From Rhodococcus sp. 105337 (lineage in GTDB: Bacteria; Actinomycetota; Actinomycetes; Mycobacteriales; Mycobacteriaceae), in contig NZ_JABAGQ010000004.1 of NCBI RefSeq assembly GCF_012844225.1, forward strand, positions 295,896 to 359,895: 64,000 bases of DNA. The letters are read 5' to 3'. Every line of letters begins with the position of its first letter. Within the stretch, counting starts at the first letter, position 1. Shown here in pieces: positions 1 through 8,678 of this stretch. The translations under genes and the position numbers were made by a program. Below the pieces are notes generated by a model that was given only the letters and a program-made list of their open reading frames with translations, was not told the origin of the DNA and did no database searches.

Positions 1-876
1 GATCGTGCTGTCCTGCGCCTCCGTGTAGATCACGCCCCGCAACGGCGACACATCCGCATAGTCGCGTCCCCACGCCACGGTCGTGTACCGCTCGTCGCCG
101 AGTTGATCGTTCGTGGGGTCGAAGTCCAGCCATGTGCCGTCCGGCAGCCACACCGACGCCCACGCATGCGTCGCGTCCACCCCGACCATGCGTTCCTTGC
201 CGGGCGGCGGGTCGGTCGCGAGATATCCGGAGACGTAGCGTGCGGCGAGCCCCTGGGAGCGCAGGCAGGCGATCGCCAGGCGCGCGAAGTCCTGACACAC
301 GCCAGATCCGGCCGCGAGGACTTCCGCAACGCGGGTGGACACGGATGTCGACCCCGACCGGTAGGTGAAGTCCGTGAAGATTCGGTGTGTCAGGTCGACG
401 ATCGCCTCGGCGATCGGTCGCCCGGCCGTGAACGTCTTCTCCGCGTAGGCACGCACGTCGTCGTCGATCTCGGGTGGATGCACATCGAGTACGAAGTCGA
501 CGGCCAGCGCACCGGCGGGACCGGCCGGGCGGGCCGTTTCCCACGGCGCCAGACACGCCGGCATCCGCAACCGCCCCGGGTCCGGAGGTGAGACCGCGAC
601 CTCGGAGCGTCCGACCACTTCGAGCACGTCGTGCGTGTCGGTGACGTGGAAGAACAGGTCGCGGTTGCCCCACAGGTCCGCGCCGGTGGACATGTCCGCC
701 GGCGAGGGACTCACGGTGACCTCACTGGAGAGCACCTGCTGCCGGTCGGTTTCCCGGGGAAGCAGATATCCGCGTCCGTAGGAGGAGGTCACCGCGCCCG
801 AGTAGCGGTAGGTGGTGCGGTGCACGATGCGGTACCGCCGCACACCGGGATCGCTGGATCCGTCGGCGACTGTCAT
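1..876 (-). CDS. Transglutaminase-like protein (3' end beyond window)
   Basis: The frame opens with ATG at 876 and stays open to base 1, so only the first 292 residues are visible. The N-terminal 150 or so residues resemble the beta-rich bacterial transglutaminase N-terminal region. A transglutaminase-like core follows, with the papain-type triad Cys194 (GVCQDF), His237 (THAWAS) and Asp253 (DFDPTND). The start overlaps the stop of the upstream ATP-grasp/alpha-E gene by 4 bases (ATGA), so the two are translationally coupled. Members of this family usually travel with alpha-E and circularly permuted ATP-grasp proteins in a predicted amide-bond-forming system whose substrate is unknown. The enzyme may cleave or cross-link peptides. 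The catalytic residues are seen directly; the role is inferred from family context. Confidence 0.88.
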   Translation of the reverse strand, partial: MTVADGSSDPGVRRYRIVHRTTYRYSGAVTSSYGRGYLLPRETDRQQVLSSEVTVSPSPADMSTGADLWGNRDLFFHVTDTHDVLEVVGRSEVAVSPPDPGRLRMPACLAPWETARPAGPAGALAVDFVLDVHPPEIDDDVRAYAEKTFTAGRPIAEAIVDLTHRIFTDFTYRSGSTSVSTRVAEVLAAGSGVCQDFARLAIACLRSQGLAARYVSGYLATDPPPGKERMVGVDATHAWASVWLPDGTWLDFDPTNDQLGDERYTTVAWGRDYADVSPLRGVIYTEAQDSTI

Positions 877-3473
877 GGCAGGTCCCTCCGCTCTGTGCCG
901 CCCCACAGCGGCCGGGTTCCGCCGGGCAACGACAGCGGTCCCTTCATCAAGACGACGGCGAGTTCCGTCAGCCCGGCGTGGGTGGAGTCGAGCAGGCGCG
1001 CGAACTCCGCCCGGACACCGTCGGTGACGGTCTCGAGGTCGGACGGGTCGCAGCGGCGCAATGTCGCGAGGAGTTCGTCGACGAGCCGTTCCGGCAGGGA
1101 CGAGCCCGACGAGTGCGGCAATGCCACCAGGTTCTCGCGCAGCCGATCGAGGAGGTACGCGAGCGAGCGCGGATTACCCGGATCGAACAGGAGCAGTTGG
1201 GCGACGGCGGCGACGCGCACCGTGGTGTTGCGTCGCCGGAACGTCACCGAACTCTCCGCTGCGGCGAGCACCGACTCCATGAGCGCGCGTTCGGTGGGCC
1301 GGGTGTGCTCGCGGGTCAGGGTCGAGGACAGCAGCGACACCAGCGCCAGGCCCCGCTCGAGGCGCTTGCCGATGTCCATCACGTGCCAGCCCAGGTCGCG
1401 CACCATCGATTCCGCGCCGAGGCCGGACAGGGCGAGCATGCCGTTGAGCACCGCCGACTGGGTCGCGCCGAGCTGCGCGCCGTCGTCTTCCGGATCGACC
1501 GCGAGGTCGTCGAGGGCGCGCTGCACGTCGGCCAGGACCGTCCAGGTGTCGTGCGAGAGCTGGTCGCGCACGGCGCGGGCGGCGCGTTCGAGTCCACCGA
1601 ACGACTGCGCCAGCGAGCCCGGCCGCGCACGATCGACGGTCAGGGCGCGGAACTCCGCCGCGACGTTGCGATGGTCGTCGACCATAGAGACACCCTCGCT
1701 GAGCTGCGACGTCGAGACGAGTGTGCCGAGCAGAACCGGCAAGCACTCGCTGCCTTCGAGCCACGGCCGGTTCCGGTAGTCCTGGTAACGCTCCCTCATC
1801 GAAATGAGCAGTCGCGCCGTGTCTTCTGCGCGCTCGCTGTAGCGGCCGATCCAGAACATGTCGTTGAGCACGCGCGGCGAGGCCACCACCTCGGTGGAAG
1901 GCGCCGCGAAACGCGGTAGCGATTCCGGCGCGGCAGAGCCCGCCGCGTCGGTGGTGGCGCCACCCGCGACAGTCCGTACCCAGACATCCTTCGCCGCCAC
2001 TCGCGGTTCGGTTTCCGGCGCGGCGCCCGGTACCAGCACCTCACACAGCCCGCCGGGCATGGGCGTGTATCCGACGCGCTGCGCAACGGTGAACAACCGA
2101 AGACTCACGGGAGACGCCGTCACGGCCGTTCCGTCGAGGCTGGGCGCGTGGGAGTACTCGACACGTTCCTGCGCCACCCACTTGCCAGGTTGCGCCTTCA
2201 CGCGGGCGAGCAATTCCTCCCGCTCTGCGACGGTCAAGGTCTCGCCGACGACGGTTTCCGCGGTGACGGTGGAGCGCAAGACCAGATCGGGAAGGCGCGA
2301 GGTGAGTTCCGAGAGTCCGGAGGCGGTCCCGCCCCAGTGCGTCTCCTCCGACTCGAGCAGGAGTTCCTCGTCGAGCAGCGCCCGGGCGAGCGGCCGAAGA
2401 TATCCCGCGAGCGCGGGGTTTTCGAGGACTCCGCTGCCCAGGGGGTTGACCAGTGACACTCCACCGCGACGGACGACTTCCACTAGCCCGACCACGCCCA
2501 GCCTCGAATCACGCCGGAGATCGAGCGGGTCGGCGTAGTCGGCGTCGATGCGCCTCATCACCACGTCGACGCGGGTCAGCGACCCCAGCGAACGCATCCA
2601 CAGCCTCCCCTCCCGCACGGTCAGGTCGGCCGACTCGACGAGCGGCACGCCCAGCACGCTCGCGAGATGCGCTTGGTCGAAGGCTGTTTCGGATTGCGCA
2701 CCCGGACTGAGCACCACCACGAACGGGTCCTCGACACCGCTGGGCGCGACATCGCGCAGCGCGAGCCTGAGCGCGTGACCGAACGGTGCGAGGGGCCGCG
2801 GGCCGGCGGTGGTGTAGATCTCCGGCATCGCATGGGCGACGACCCGACGATCCGCCATCGCGTAGCCGAGACCGGACGGCGCCTGGGTGTGGTCGCGGAT
2901 CGCACGGAAGCTACCGTCGCGATGCCGCGCCACATCCACCGCGTGGATGAAGAGTTGATGCGGCCCCGGAAGAGTGACTCCGTGAGCCGCTCGCAGGTAT
3001 CCGGGATGGCCGAAGACCAACTCCGGAGGCAGCAAGCCCGTGGTGAGTGTGCGCTGCGGGCCGTACAGGTCTGCCAGCAGTGCGTCGAGCACGCGCGATC
3101 TCTGCACGAGCCCTCGTTCGAGGACCGCCCAGTCGTCTGCGGCGAGAACCAGGGGTAAGGCGTCTACTTCCCAGCGCACCGGGCCGGTCGGTTCTCCGTC
3201 CGGGCCCACCGAGTCGACCGGGTTGTAGGTGATGCCGTGATTGTCGACCAGGGTGCGTACACGTCGCCGGTAGCGCTCGAGCACCGCGGGCGAGCGGCCC
3301 TCGAGCACCCCGGCGAGTTCGCTCCAGTGCTCCCGGATCTCACCGGAAGCGGTGTGTAGCTCGTCGTACTGCGGACTGAACGGGGTGTCGTACTCCCCGA
3401 CCGGATCCGCCTCGGCCACGTCGTGCATGAAGCGCCGCCCTCTCGATCTTTCCGTCGGCGCACCGTCGTTCAC
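873..3473 (-). CDS. Circularly permuted type 2 ATP-grasp protein fused to alpha-E domain
   Basis: The protein has 866 residues. Residues of about 60 to 520 form the circularly permuted ATP-grasp unit (old DUF404/DUF407), recognisable by the ADLYGPQRTL segment near the start and the LVNPLGSGVLENPAL segment. Residues of about 545 to 850 form the all-helical alpha-E domain (old DUF403), starting at the typical MFWIGRYSERAEDTARL segment. The family is predicted to ligate a carboxylate to an amine using ATP; no substrate is established. It resembles Rv2567 of M. tuberculosis in architecture. An internal ATG at 3428 (MHDVAEADP) is an alternative start and would remove 15 basic residues. The gene is coupled by ATGA overlap to the transglutaminase gene. 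A second ATP-grasp of this class lies at 28857-31442. Confidence 0.9.
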   Translation of the reverse strand: MNDGAPTERSRGRRFMHDVAEADPVGEYDTPFSPQYDELHTASGEIREHWSELAGVLEGRSPAVLERYRRRVRTLVDNHGITYNPVDSVGPDGEPTGPVRWEVDALPLVLAADDWAVLERGLVQRSRVLDALLADLYGPQRTLTTGLLPPELVFGHPGYLRAAHGVTLPGPHQLFIHAVDVARHRDGSFRAIRDHTQAPSGLGYAMADRRVVAHAMPEIYTTAGPRPLAPFGHALRLALRDVAPSGVEDPFVVVLSPGAQSETAFDQAHLASVLGVPLVESADLTVREGRLWMRSLGSLTRVDVVMRRIDADYADPLDLRRDSRLGVVGLVEVVRRGGVSLVNPLGSGVLENPALAGYLRPLARALLDEELLLESEETHWGGTASGLSELTSRLPDLVLRSTVTAETVVGETLTVAEREELLARVKAQPGKWVAQERVEYSHAPSLDGTAVTASPVSLRLFTVAQRVGYTPMPGGLCEVLVPGAAPETEPRVAAKDVWVRTVAGGATTDAAGSAAPESLPRFAAPSTEVVASPRVLNDMFWIGRYSERAEDTARLLISMRERYQDYRNRPWLEGSECLPVLLGTLVSTSQLSEGVSMVDDHRNVAAEFRALTVDRARPGSLAQSFGGLERAARAVRDQLSHDTWTVLADVQRALDDLAVDPEDDGAQLGATQSAVLNGMLALSGLGAESMVRDLGWHVMDIGKRLERGLALVSLLSSTLTREHTRPTERALMESVLAAAESSVTFRRRNTTVRVAAVAQLLLFDPGNPRSLAYLLDRLRENLVALPHSSGSSLPERLVDELLATLRRCDPSDLETVTDGVRAEFARLLDSTHAGLTELAVVLMKGPLSLPGGTRPLWGGTERRDLP

Positions 3474-3596
3474 GACTCGCTCGACCGTCGCACCGGCGAC
3501 GGGTCAACTCTGCCAGGTGGAGTTGCTCAACGTGTATTCGCGGCGGACCCGGCGGCGTGCGGGGTGCCGCACGTCACTGCTCCGGACCGAAGGTGA

Positions 3597-3866
3597 CTAT
3601 GCCGGCGACTTGTGGGTGACCTTGCTGAAGCTCTTCGCGGTTGCGCGGTCCACGCCGGCTTTCACCATGCCGAAGATCAGGCCCTGCAACGCGGCTGCGA
3701 TGAGCACGTCGCGGGTGCTCTGTGACAGGTCTTGTGGTTCCGGCTTCGGGCGATTCTGCCCCACTCGCTTCCACACCTGCTGGAAGACCGCTCCCGCGAG
3801 CACACCTCCCCCGACACTCGCCGCCAGGGCAAGGGGCTTGTACATCATCACGCTTGCGTCGGGCAT
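3597..3866 (-). CDS. DUF4235 family small membrane protein
   Basis: This 89-residue protein begins MPDASVMMYKPLALAAS. A hydrophobic Gly-rich segment (about residues 9-27) is followed by a charged linker and a second helix with the pattern AAALQGLIFGMVKAGVDRA, which is typical of DUF4235 proteins. The start at 3866 is chosen because GGAGGAGGAACC lies just upstream; a longer frame to 3947 lacks such a site. Its function is unknown. Homologues in actinobacteria are small inner-membrane proteins. It is followed after 123 bases by the ATP-grasp/alpha-E gene on the same strand. Confidence 0.78.
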   Translation of the reverse strand: MPDASVMMYKPLALAASVGGGVLAGAVFQQVWKRVGQNRPKPEPQDLSQSTRDVLIAAALQGLIFGMVKAGVDRATAKSFSKVTHKSPA

Positions 3867-4096
3867 GTGCAGGTTCCTCCTCCGGTGCGGTGCCGACGGT
3901 GGCACCGCGATCTCCCGACCGAGGTACCCGCCTGCTCCGGGGCGCAAACGGCGAGCACGACGACGCCGAGAGCGCTCGCATTGTGAGCGGCGGGTTCGTG
4001 GCGGGGTTTCGAGTCGGCGTTGGATTCGGTATTTCTAGGACTTCCGTCCGATTCGAACTCCGCCGGTCAGAGGAAAACTGCCCCCCAGAGAAAGCG

Positions 4097-4128
4097 GAGG
4101 CCGCACGCCCCTCAGGACGTGCGGCCTC
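4097..4128 (-). terminator. Terminator of aspS
   Basis: A perfect 11-bp hairpin (GAGGCCGCACG, 10-base loop, CGTGCGGCCTC) begins 29 bases past the aspS stop codon. On the minus strand it is followed by a short CTTTCT stretch rather than a full T-run, which is common in GC-rich actinobacteria. Confidence 0.8.
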
Positions 4129-4156
4129 GACCCAGCCGGATCAGCCGGTAGCCGAA

Positions 4157-5953
4157 TCAGCTCTTGGCGGGAGGTGCAGCCTTGTCCGCTTCGGGTTCGG
4201 GCTTGTAATCGATACCCGACTCCTTACGCTGCTCCGGAGTGATGGGCCCCGGAGCGTCCGTGAGCGGATCGACTCCCCCACCCGACTTCGGGAACGCAAT
4301 GACCTCGCGGATCGAATCCATCCCGGCGAGCAGAGCGGTGATGCGATCCCAGCCGAAGGCGATGCCGCCGTGCGGGGGCGCGCCGTACTTGAACGCGTCG
4401 AGAAGGAAGCCGAACTTCTCGTTCGCCTCCTCCTCCGAGATGCCCATCACCTTGAACACGCGTTCCTGGATGTCGGGACGGTGGATACGGATCGAACCGC
4501 CGCCGATCTCGTTGCCGTTGCACACGATGTCGTACGCGTACGCAAGCGCCGATCCGGGGTCGGTGTCGAACGTGTCCATGAATTCGGGCTTGGGCGAGGT
4601 GAAGGCGTGGTGCACCGCCGTCCACGCCGAATGCCCCAGTGCCACATCGCCGCTCGCCGTCGCGTCTGCGGCCGGTTCGAACAGCGGCGCGTCGACGATC
4701 CACACGAACGCCCACGCGTTCGGATCGATCAGGTCGAGCTTGCGGGCGATCTCCCCGCGTGCCGCGCCGAGGAGTGCACGCATCGGCTTGGTGGCGCCGG
4801 CGGCGAAGAAGATGCAATCGCCCGGCTTCGCGCCCACGTGTGCCGCGAGTCCGGCGCGCTCGGTGTCGGTGAGGTTCTTGGCAACCGGACCGGTGAGTTC
4901 CCCGTCCTCCCCCACCAGCACGTACGCCAGACCCTTGGCCCCGCGCTGCTTGGCCCATTCCTGCCACGCGTCGAGCTGGCGTCGCGGCTGGCTCGCGCCA
5001 CCTTCCATGACGACCGCACCGACGTACTCGGCCTGGAAGACCCGGAAGGTGGTGTCCTTGAAGAATTCCTTGCACTCGACCAGTTCGATCCCGAATCGAA
5101 GGTCGGGCTTGTCCGACCCGAAACGACGCATCGCATCCGCGTACGTCATCCGCGGGATCGGCGTCCGGATCTCGTAGCCGACGAGACGCCACAGTGCTTC
5201 GAGCACGTCTTCGGCGAGCAGGATGACATCGTCCTGCGTCACGAACGCCATCTCGATGTCGAGCTGGGTGAACTCGGGCTGCCGGTCCGCACGGAAATCT
5301 TCGTCGCGGTAACAGCGGGCGATCTGGTAGTACCGCTCGATGCCGCCGACCATGAGCAGCTGCTTGAACAGCTGCGGGGACTGCGGCAGTGCGTAGAAGT
5401 TCCCGGGCTGCAGGCGGGCGGGTACCAGGAAGTCACGGGCGCCCTCGGGCGTGGAGCGCGTCAGCGTGGGGGTCTCGACCTCGACGAACTCGTGCTGGGC
5501 CAGCACTGCCCGTGCGGCGGCGTTGACCTTGCTGCGCAGCCGGATGGCCTTGCCCGGGCCTTCCCGGCGCAGGTCGAGGTAGCGGTACTTGAGGCGGGCT
5601 TCCTCGCCTGCCTGGTCGTCGAGCTGGAACGGCAGCGGAGCGGACTCGTTCAGCACCTCGAGTTCGGTGGCATTGACCTCGATGGCGCCGGTGGGAATCT
5701 CGAAGTTCTGGTTTCCCTCGGGCCGCATCTCGACCACGCCGGTGACCTTGACGCAGTATTCGGCGCGCAGACGGTGCGCCTGTTCGAGCACTCCCGGGTC
5801 GCGGAAGACCACCTGCGCCACCCCCGACGCATCGCGCAGGTCGATGAAGATGACCCCGCCGTGGTCGCGGCGCCGAGCGACCCAACCGGTGAGGGTGACA
5901 GTCTGCTCGGCGTGCTCGGCTCGCAACGAGCCGGCGAGATGGGTGCGCAGCAC
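4157..5953 (-). CDS. aspS: Aspartate--tRNA(Asp/Asn) ligase
   Basis: This 598-residue class II aminoacyl-tRNA synthetase charges tRNA-Asp. It has an N-terminal OB-fold anticodon-binding domain (about 1-110, [18 protein letters not shown]). Motif 2 lies around [20 protein letters not shown], a bacterial GAD-type insert follows (about 290-420), and motif 3 is [10 protein letters not shown]. The GTG start at 5953 is preceded by AAAGGACTTCC. Many actinobacteria lack AsnRS and use a non-discriminating AspRS with GatCAB; the sequence alone does not settle which applies here. The gene is divergent from the zinc peptidase gene and has its own terminator. A TAGGAT -10-like hexamer sits at 5996-6001 on the minus strand. 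Confidence 0.97.
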   Translation of the reverse strand: MLRTHLAGSLRAEHAEQTVTLTGWVARRRDHGGVIFIDLRDASGVAQVVFRDPGVLEQAHRLRAEYCVKVTGVVEMRPEGNQNFEIPTGAIEVNATELEVLNESAPLPFQLDDQAGEEARLKYRYLDLRREGPGKAIRLRSKVNAAARAVLAQHEFVEVETPTLTRSTPEGARDFLVPARLQPGNFYALPQSPQLFKQLLMVGGIERYYQIARCYRDEDFRADRQPEFTQLDIEMAFVTQDDVILLAEDVLEALWRLVGYEIRTPIPRMTYADAMRRFGSDKPDLRFGIELVECKEFFKDTTFRVFQAEYVGAVVMEGGASQPRRQLDAWQEWAKQRGAKGLAYVLVGEDGELTGPVAKNLTDTERAGLAAHVGAKPGDCIFFAAGATKPMRALLGAARGEIARKLDLIDPNAWAFVWIVDAPLFEPAADATASGDVALGHSAWTAVHHAFTSPKPEFMDTFDTDPGSALAYAYDIVCNGNEIGGGSIRIHRPDIQERVFKVMGISEEEANEKFGFLLDAFKYGAPPHGGIAFGWDRITALLAGMDSIREVIAFPKSGGGVDPLTDAPGPITPEQRKESGIDYKPEPEADKAAPPAKS

Positions 5954-6093
5954 GGAAGTCCTTTCGAAACGACAGCGACGGGTTCGTCGGGTGTAATCCT
6001 ACGAAAGACAAGAACAGGGCGGGCACACGCATGCCGAATCGCCTCGTGACAAGCTTGTGCGACTTCTGGGCACTGCGACGAGAGAGCGATGCG

Positions 6094-7008
6094 ATGACCT
6101 TCAACGAGGGCGCACGGATGAACCCGGGCCGAGTCCGTACCGGGGGCGGCGGACGCGGCGGCAAGATCGCGCTCGGCGGCGGCACCGGCGGCATCCTGAT
6201 CCTGATCCTCGCGCTGCTGTTCGGTGGAGATCCCGGGTCGCTGCTCGGCTCCGGCGACCCCGGCGAGTCCACCGGGTACGGGGCAGGCGGCACCGTCGAA
6301 GGATGCGAGACGGGCGCCGACTTCAACGCGAAGGTCGACTGCCGCATCGTGGGCACGGTGGGGAGCCTCGATCTCGTGTGGGATGAGAATCTCGCTCAGC
6401 AGACCGGAGTGCCGTACGTGCAACCCGAGGTCGTGCTCTTCGCCGGCGCGACCTCGACAGGCTGCGGCAATGCCACCAGCGATATCGGCCCCTTCTACTG
6501 CCCGGCCGATGAGACGGCATATTTCGATACCAGTTTCTTCGACGACCTCGTCACCCGCTTCGGCGCCAGTGCCGGACCACTCGCGCAGGAGTACGTGGTC
6601 GCACACGAAGTCGGGCATCACATCCAGAACCAGCTCGGTGACCTCGGACGTGCGCAGGCAGACCCGCGCGGGCCGGAGTCCGGTGCGGTGCGCACCGAAT
6701 TGCAGGCCGACTGCTACGCAGGGGTATGGGCGTACTACGCGGACACGATGCCGGATCCGAACACCGGGCAGCCGTTCCTGTCGCCACTCAGCGACACCGA
6801 CATCCGCGACGCCCTGTCGGCGGCGTCGGCTGTGGGTGACGATCGGATCCAGTCCGCCGCGTCGGGTCGCGTCAACCCCGAAGCGTGGACCCACGGTTCG
6901 TCGGAGCAGCGCCAGAAATGGTTCCTCGCCGGCTACCGGACCGGACAGGTCGACGCGTGCGACACCTACTCGGCGCGCGACTTGGATTCCCCGGACGCGT
7001 TGCGCTGA
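6094..7008 (+). CDS. Neutral zinc metallopeptidase (YpfJ-type), membrane-anchored
   Basis: The protein has 304 residues from the ATG at 6094 (MTFNEGARMNPG). A Gly-rich cytoplasmic stretch precedes one transmembrane helix (about residues 30-50). The extracellular peptidase domain follows, with the zinc motif His171-Glu172-x-x-His175 (AHEVGHHIQ) and a downstream ELQADCYAGVWA segment that supplies the third ligand. The architecture matches the neutral zinc metallopeptidase family (Rv2575 in M. tuberculosis). The physiological substrate is unknown. The final 43 bases overlap, tail to tail, a gene on the other strand that encodes a chagasin-like inhibitor. Confidence 0.9.
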   Translation: MTFNEGARMNPGRVRTGGGGRGGKIALGGGTGGILILILALLFGGDPGSLLGSGDPGESTGYGAGGTVEGCETGADFNAKVDCRIVGTVGSLDLVWDENLAQQTGVPYVQPEVVLFAGATSTGCGNATSDIGPFYCPADETAYFDTSFFDDLVTRFGASAGPLAQEYVVAHEVGHHIQNQLGDLGRAQADPRGPESGAVRTELQADCYAGVWAYYADTMPDPNTGQPFLSPLSDTDIRDALSAASAVGDDRIQSAASGRVNPEAWTHGSSEQRQKWFLAGYRTGQVDACDTYSARDLDSPDALR

Positions 7009-7319
7009 CCGGAGACGCCGTTGCGCACCGTCACCGTCATCTGTGCGCGATCGGCGTCGAGGTCGGCCAGCCGCCGCATGCGCAGTGACACCGGCCAGCG
7101 CCCGGGACGCCGTGCCTTGAGGTAGAAGATCCGGTCGATCGACGCCCCGGGAAACGGATTTTCGGAGGGCACGCACCGGACGTCGTGCAGCACCAACCCC
7201 GCACCCACCCGGTTGGTGAACCAGCAGTAGTCGCGGGAAGTGTTCTCCTTCAAGTGCAGTTCGACCATGTCCCCGACATCGACGGTCACATCGTGCGGGC
7301 CGGTGCTGATGTGCTTCAT
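6966..7319 (-). CDS. Chagasin-like (inhibitor family I42) protein
   Basis: From ATG 7319 (MKHISTGPHDV) the product has 117 residues and no signal peptide. The strand pattern resembles the I42 fold: VTVDVGDMVELHLKEN, then a Tyr-x-Trp in ENTSRDYCWF where chagasin has NPTTGY.W, then a FYLKARRPGRW segment and a closing TVTVRNG strand. The canonical NPTTG inhibitory loop is not preserved, so inhibition of cysteine peptidases is uncertain. The C-terminal 20 residues are polar and probably disordered. A longer frame reaches 7550 but its extra residues look like non-coding translation. The gene is convergent with the zinc peptidase and divergent from the gene at 7426. Confidence 0.6.
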   Translation of the reverse strand: MKHISTGPHDVTVDVGDMVELHLKENTSRDYCWFTNRVGAGLVLHDVRCVPSENPFPGASIDRIFYLKARRPGRWPVSLRMRRLADLDADRAQMTVTVRNGVSGQRNASGESKSRAE

Positions 7320-7425
7320 GATCTCAGCGTACGAGGTCCTTGTGACGCAGACCACTGTTCTCGTGAGTACCACCGGTTCCGGAACCGGATGTGTGGCAAC
7401 GCACTCTCGCGGGCACCCGACCGAG

Positions 7426-7911
7426 ATGAACGACGAATCACTCGGCATCACACGTACGGACGCGGAGGTCGGCGGGTATCTGCTCGCCCTCGCGGACGGC
7501 AAGGCATACAACGAACTGACCGAGGCCGTCGGCGCGCTCATCTCGAGCACCGATTCGCGCCCGCCTCCCTACAACGGCGTCTACCGGTGGGTCGTCAGCA
7601 GCATCGCGGACGTTCTGGTGAGCAAGCTCGGACCGGGACTACGCGGCGACGAGGGTGTCGCTCTCACGATCCGCACCACGGGAGGCGCAGAGGTCGACCT
7701 CAGCAGCCTCGAAGAACCTGAATCGAGCGTCATGAAGGCCGTCGCCGACGTGCTCGCCGGTGGCGCTTCCGAAGCGCGTGTGAAACTGGGTCCCGTCGGA
7801 TTGGGCATGGACTGGATGAGCCGTCTCGAGATGCTCGTCGAAGCGGTGCTGTGGCTCGACAAGCTTCTCGACGCCCCCGCCACGAGCACACCCGACACCC
7901 TTCCCTGGTGA
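7426..7911 (+). CDS. Hypothetical protein, 161 residues
   Basis: The likely start is ATG 7426 (MNDESLGITRTDAEVGG). No clear Shine-Dalgarno is visible. The protein is soluble, with no signal peptide or membrane segment. It shows alternating helices, a helix-rich middle (YRWVVSSIADVLVSKLG) and a C-terminal helical segment (SRLEMLVEAVLWLDKLL). I do not recognise the family. It is divergent from the I42-like gene, whose start lies 106 bases away. It is followed by a hairpin at 7918-7948. Confidence 0.6.
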   Translation: MNDESLGITRTDAEVGGYLLALADGKAYNELTEAVGALISSTDSRPPPYNGVYRWVVSSIADVLVSKLGPGLRGDEGVALTIRTTGGAEVDLSSLEEPESSVMKAVADVLAGGASEARVKLGPVGLGMDWMSRLEMLVEAVLWLDKLLDAPATSTPDTLPW

Positions 7912-7917
7912 TCCCCC

Positions 7918-7948
7918 ATCACAGGACTTTCCGGATCCGGTCTGTGAT
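7918..7948 (+). terminator. Possible terminator hairpin
   Basis: ATCACAG and CTGTGAT form a 7-bp stem around a loop that itself contains the palindrome CCGGATCCGG. It lies 7 bases after the stop of the preceding gene. There is no T-run, so it is a weak call. Confidence 0.35.
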
Positions 7949-8119
7949 CGGCGCGCACGGACGTGCCTGAGCGAGACCGGCAATCGTGTGCCCGGCGACC
8001 GAACCGGCGGTCCGCGCCCTGGGAAAATCCCCGGAATGGACTTCGCCGCTTCGGTCGCCGGCCTCTCTTTCGCGGGTCGGGTGCTGCGCCACGGACCGCG
8101 GCCACCCTACGATGAGCCG

Positions 8120-8643
8120 ATGTCCTCGCCCCGACTCGATGTGCTGCGCTGGCAGTTCGACCTCACCTGGTCGCTGTTCGAACTGCACCTCGGACAGTTG
8201 CAACCCGGCGACTTCCTGTGGGAACCCGCGCCGCTGTGCTGGTCGGTGCGCCGCGGCGACGACGGCGAACGGGTATCGGACTTCGACGAATCCGAGCCCG
8301 ACCCCGCGCCGGTACCGACGATCGGCTGGCTCACCTGGCACCTGGGCTGGTGGTGGTCGGTGACGATCGACCATGCCCGTGGCCGGACTCCCGCGACCGC
8401 ACCGAGATCCGGTGGCCGGGCGACGGTGCGTCGGCGATCGCTTGGCTGCGTGGCCTGCGCGACGAGTGGACGGCCCTGTTGGACACCCTCGGTGACGCCG
8501 ATCTCGACGCCCCCGCGCCGTTCCCGTGGCCGGACAACCCCGACAAGACCGTCGCCCACATGATCGCGTGGGTGGACGCCGAGTTGATGAAGAACGTCGC
8601 AGAAATCGGCCAGTTGCGGTTGCTGCGAGCCGCAGTGTCCTGA
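8120..8643 (+). pseudogene. DinB-superfamily protein, frameshifted
   Basis: The first part reads from ATG 8120 (MSSPRLDVLRWQFDLTW) through TIGWLTWHLGWWWSVTIDHARGRTP in one frame. The continuation, DRTEIRWPGDGASAIAWLRGL to the stop at 8641-8643, is in the -1 frame. The two halves join at about 8390-8394 and together give a normal 170-residue DinB-like four-helix protein, with the WHLGWWW and VAHMIAWVDAE segments typical of the family. Loss of one G in CCCGCG(G)AC would explain the break. Either the gene is broken or there is a base error in the assembly. TACGAT at 8108-8113 lies 6 bases before the ATG, as expected for a leaderless transcript. Confidence 0.75.
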
Positions 8644-8678
8644 CGCTGCCCGTTCATCCACGTGGCAGTATCCCGGCC

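Noticed and set aside
8370..8410. Programmed ribosomal frameshift in the DinB-like gene
   Set aside because: No slippery heptamer or downstream pseudoknot is visible; a simple one-base loss explains it.
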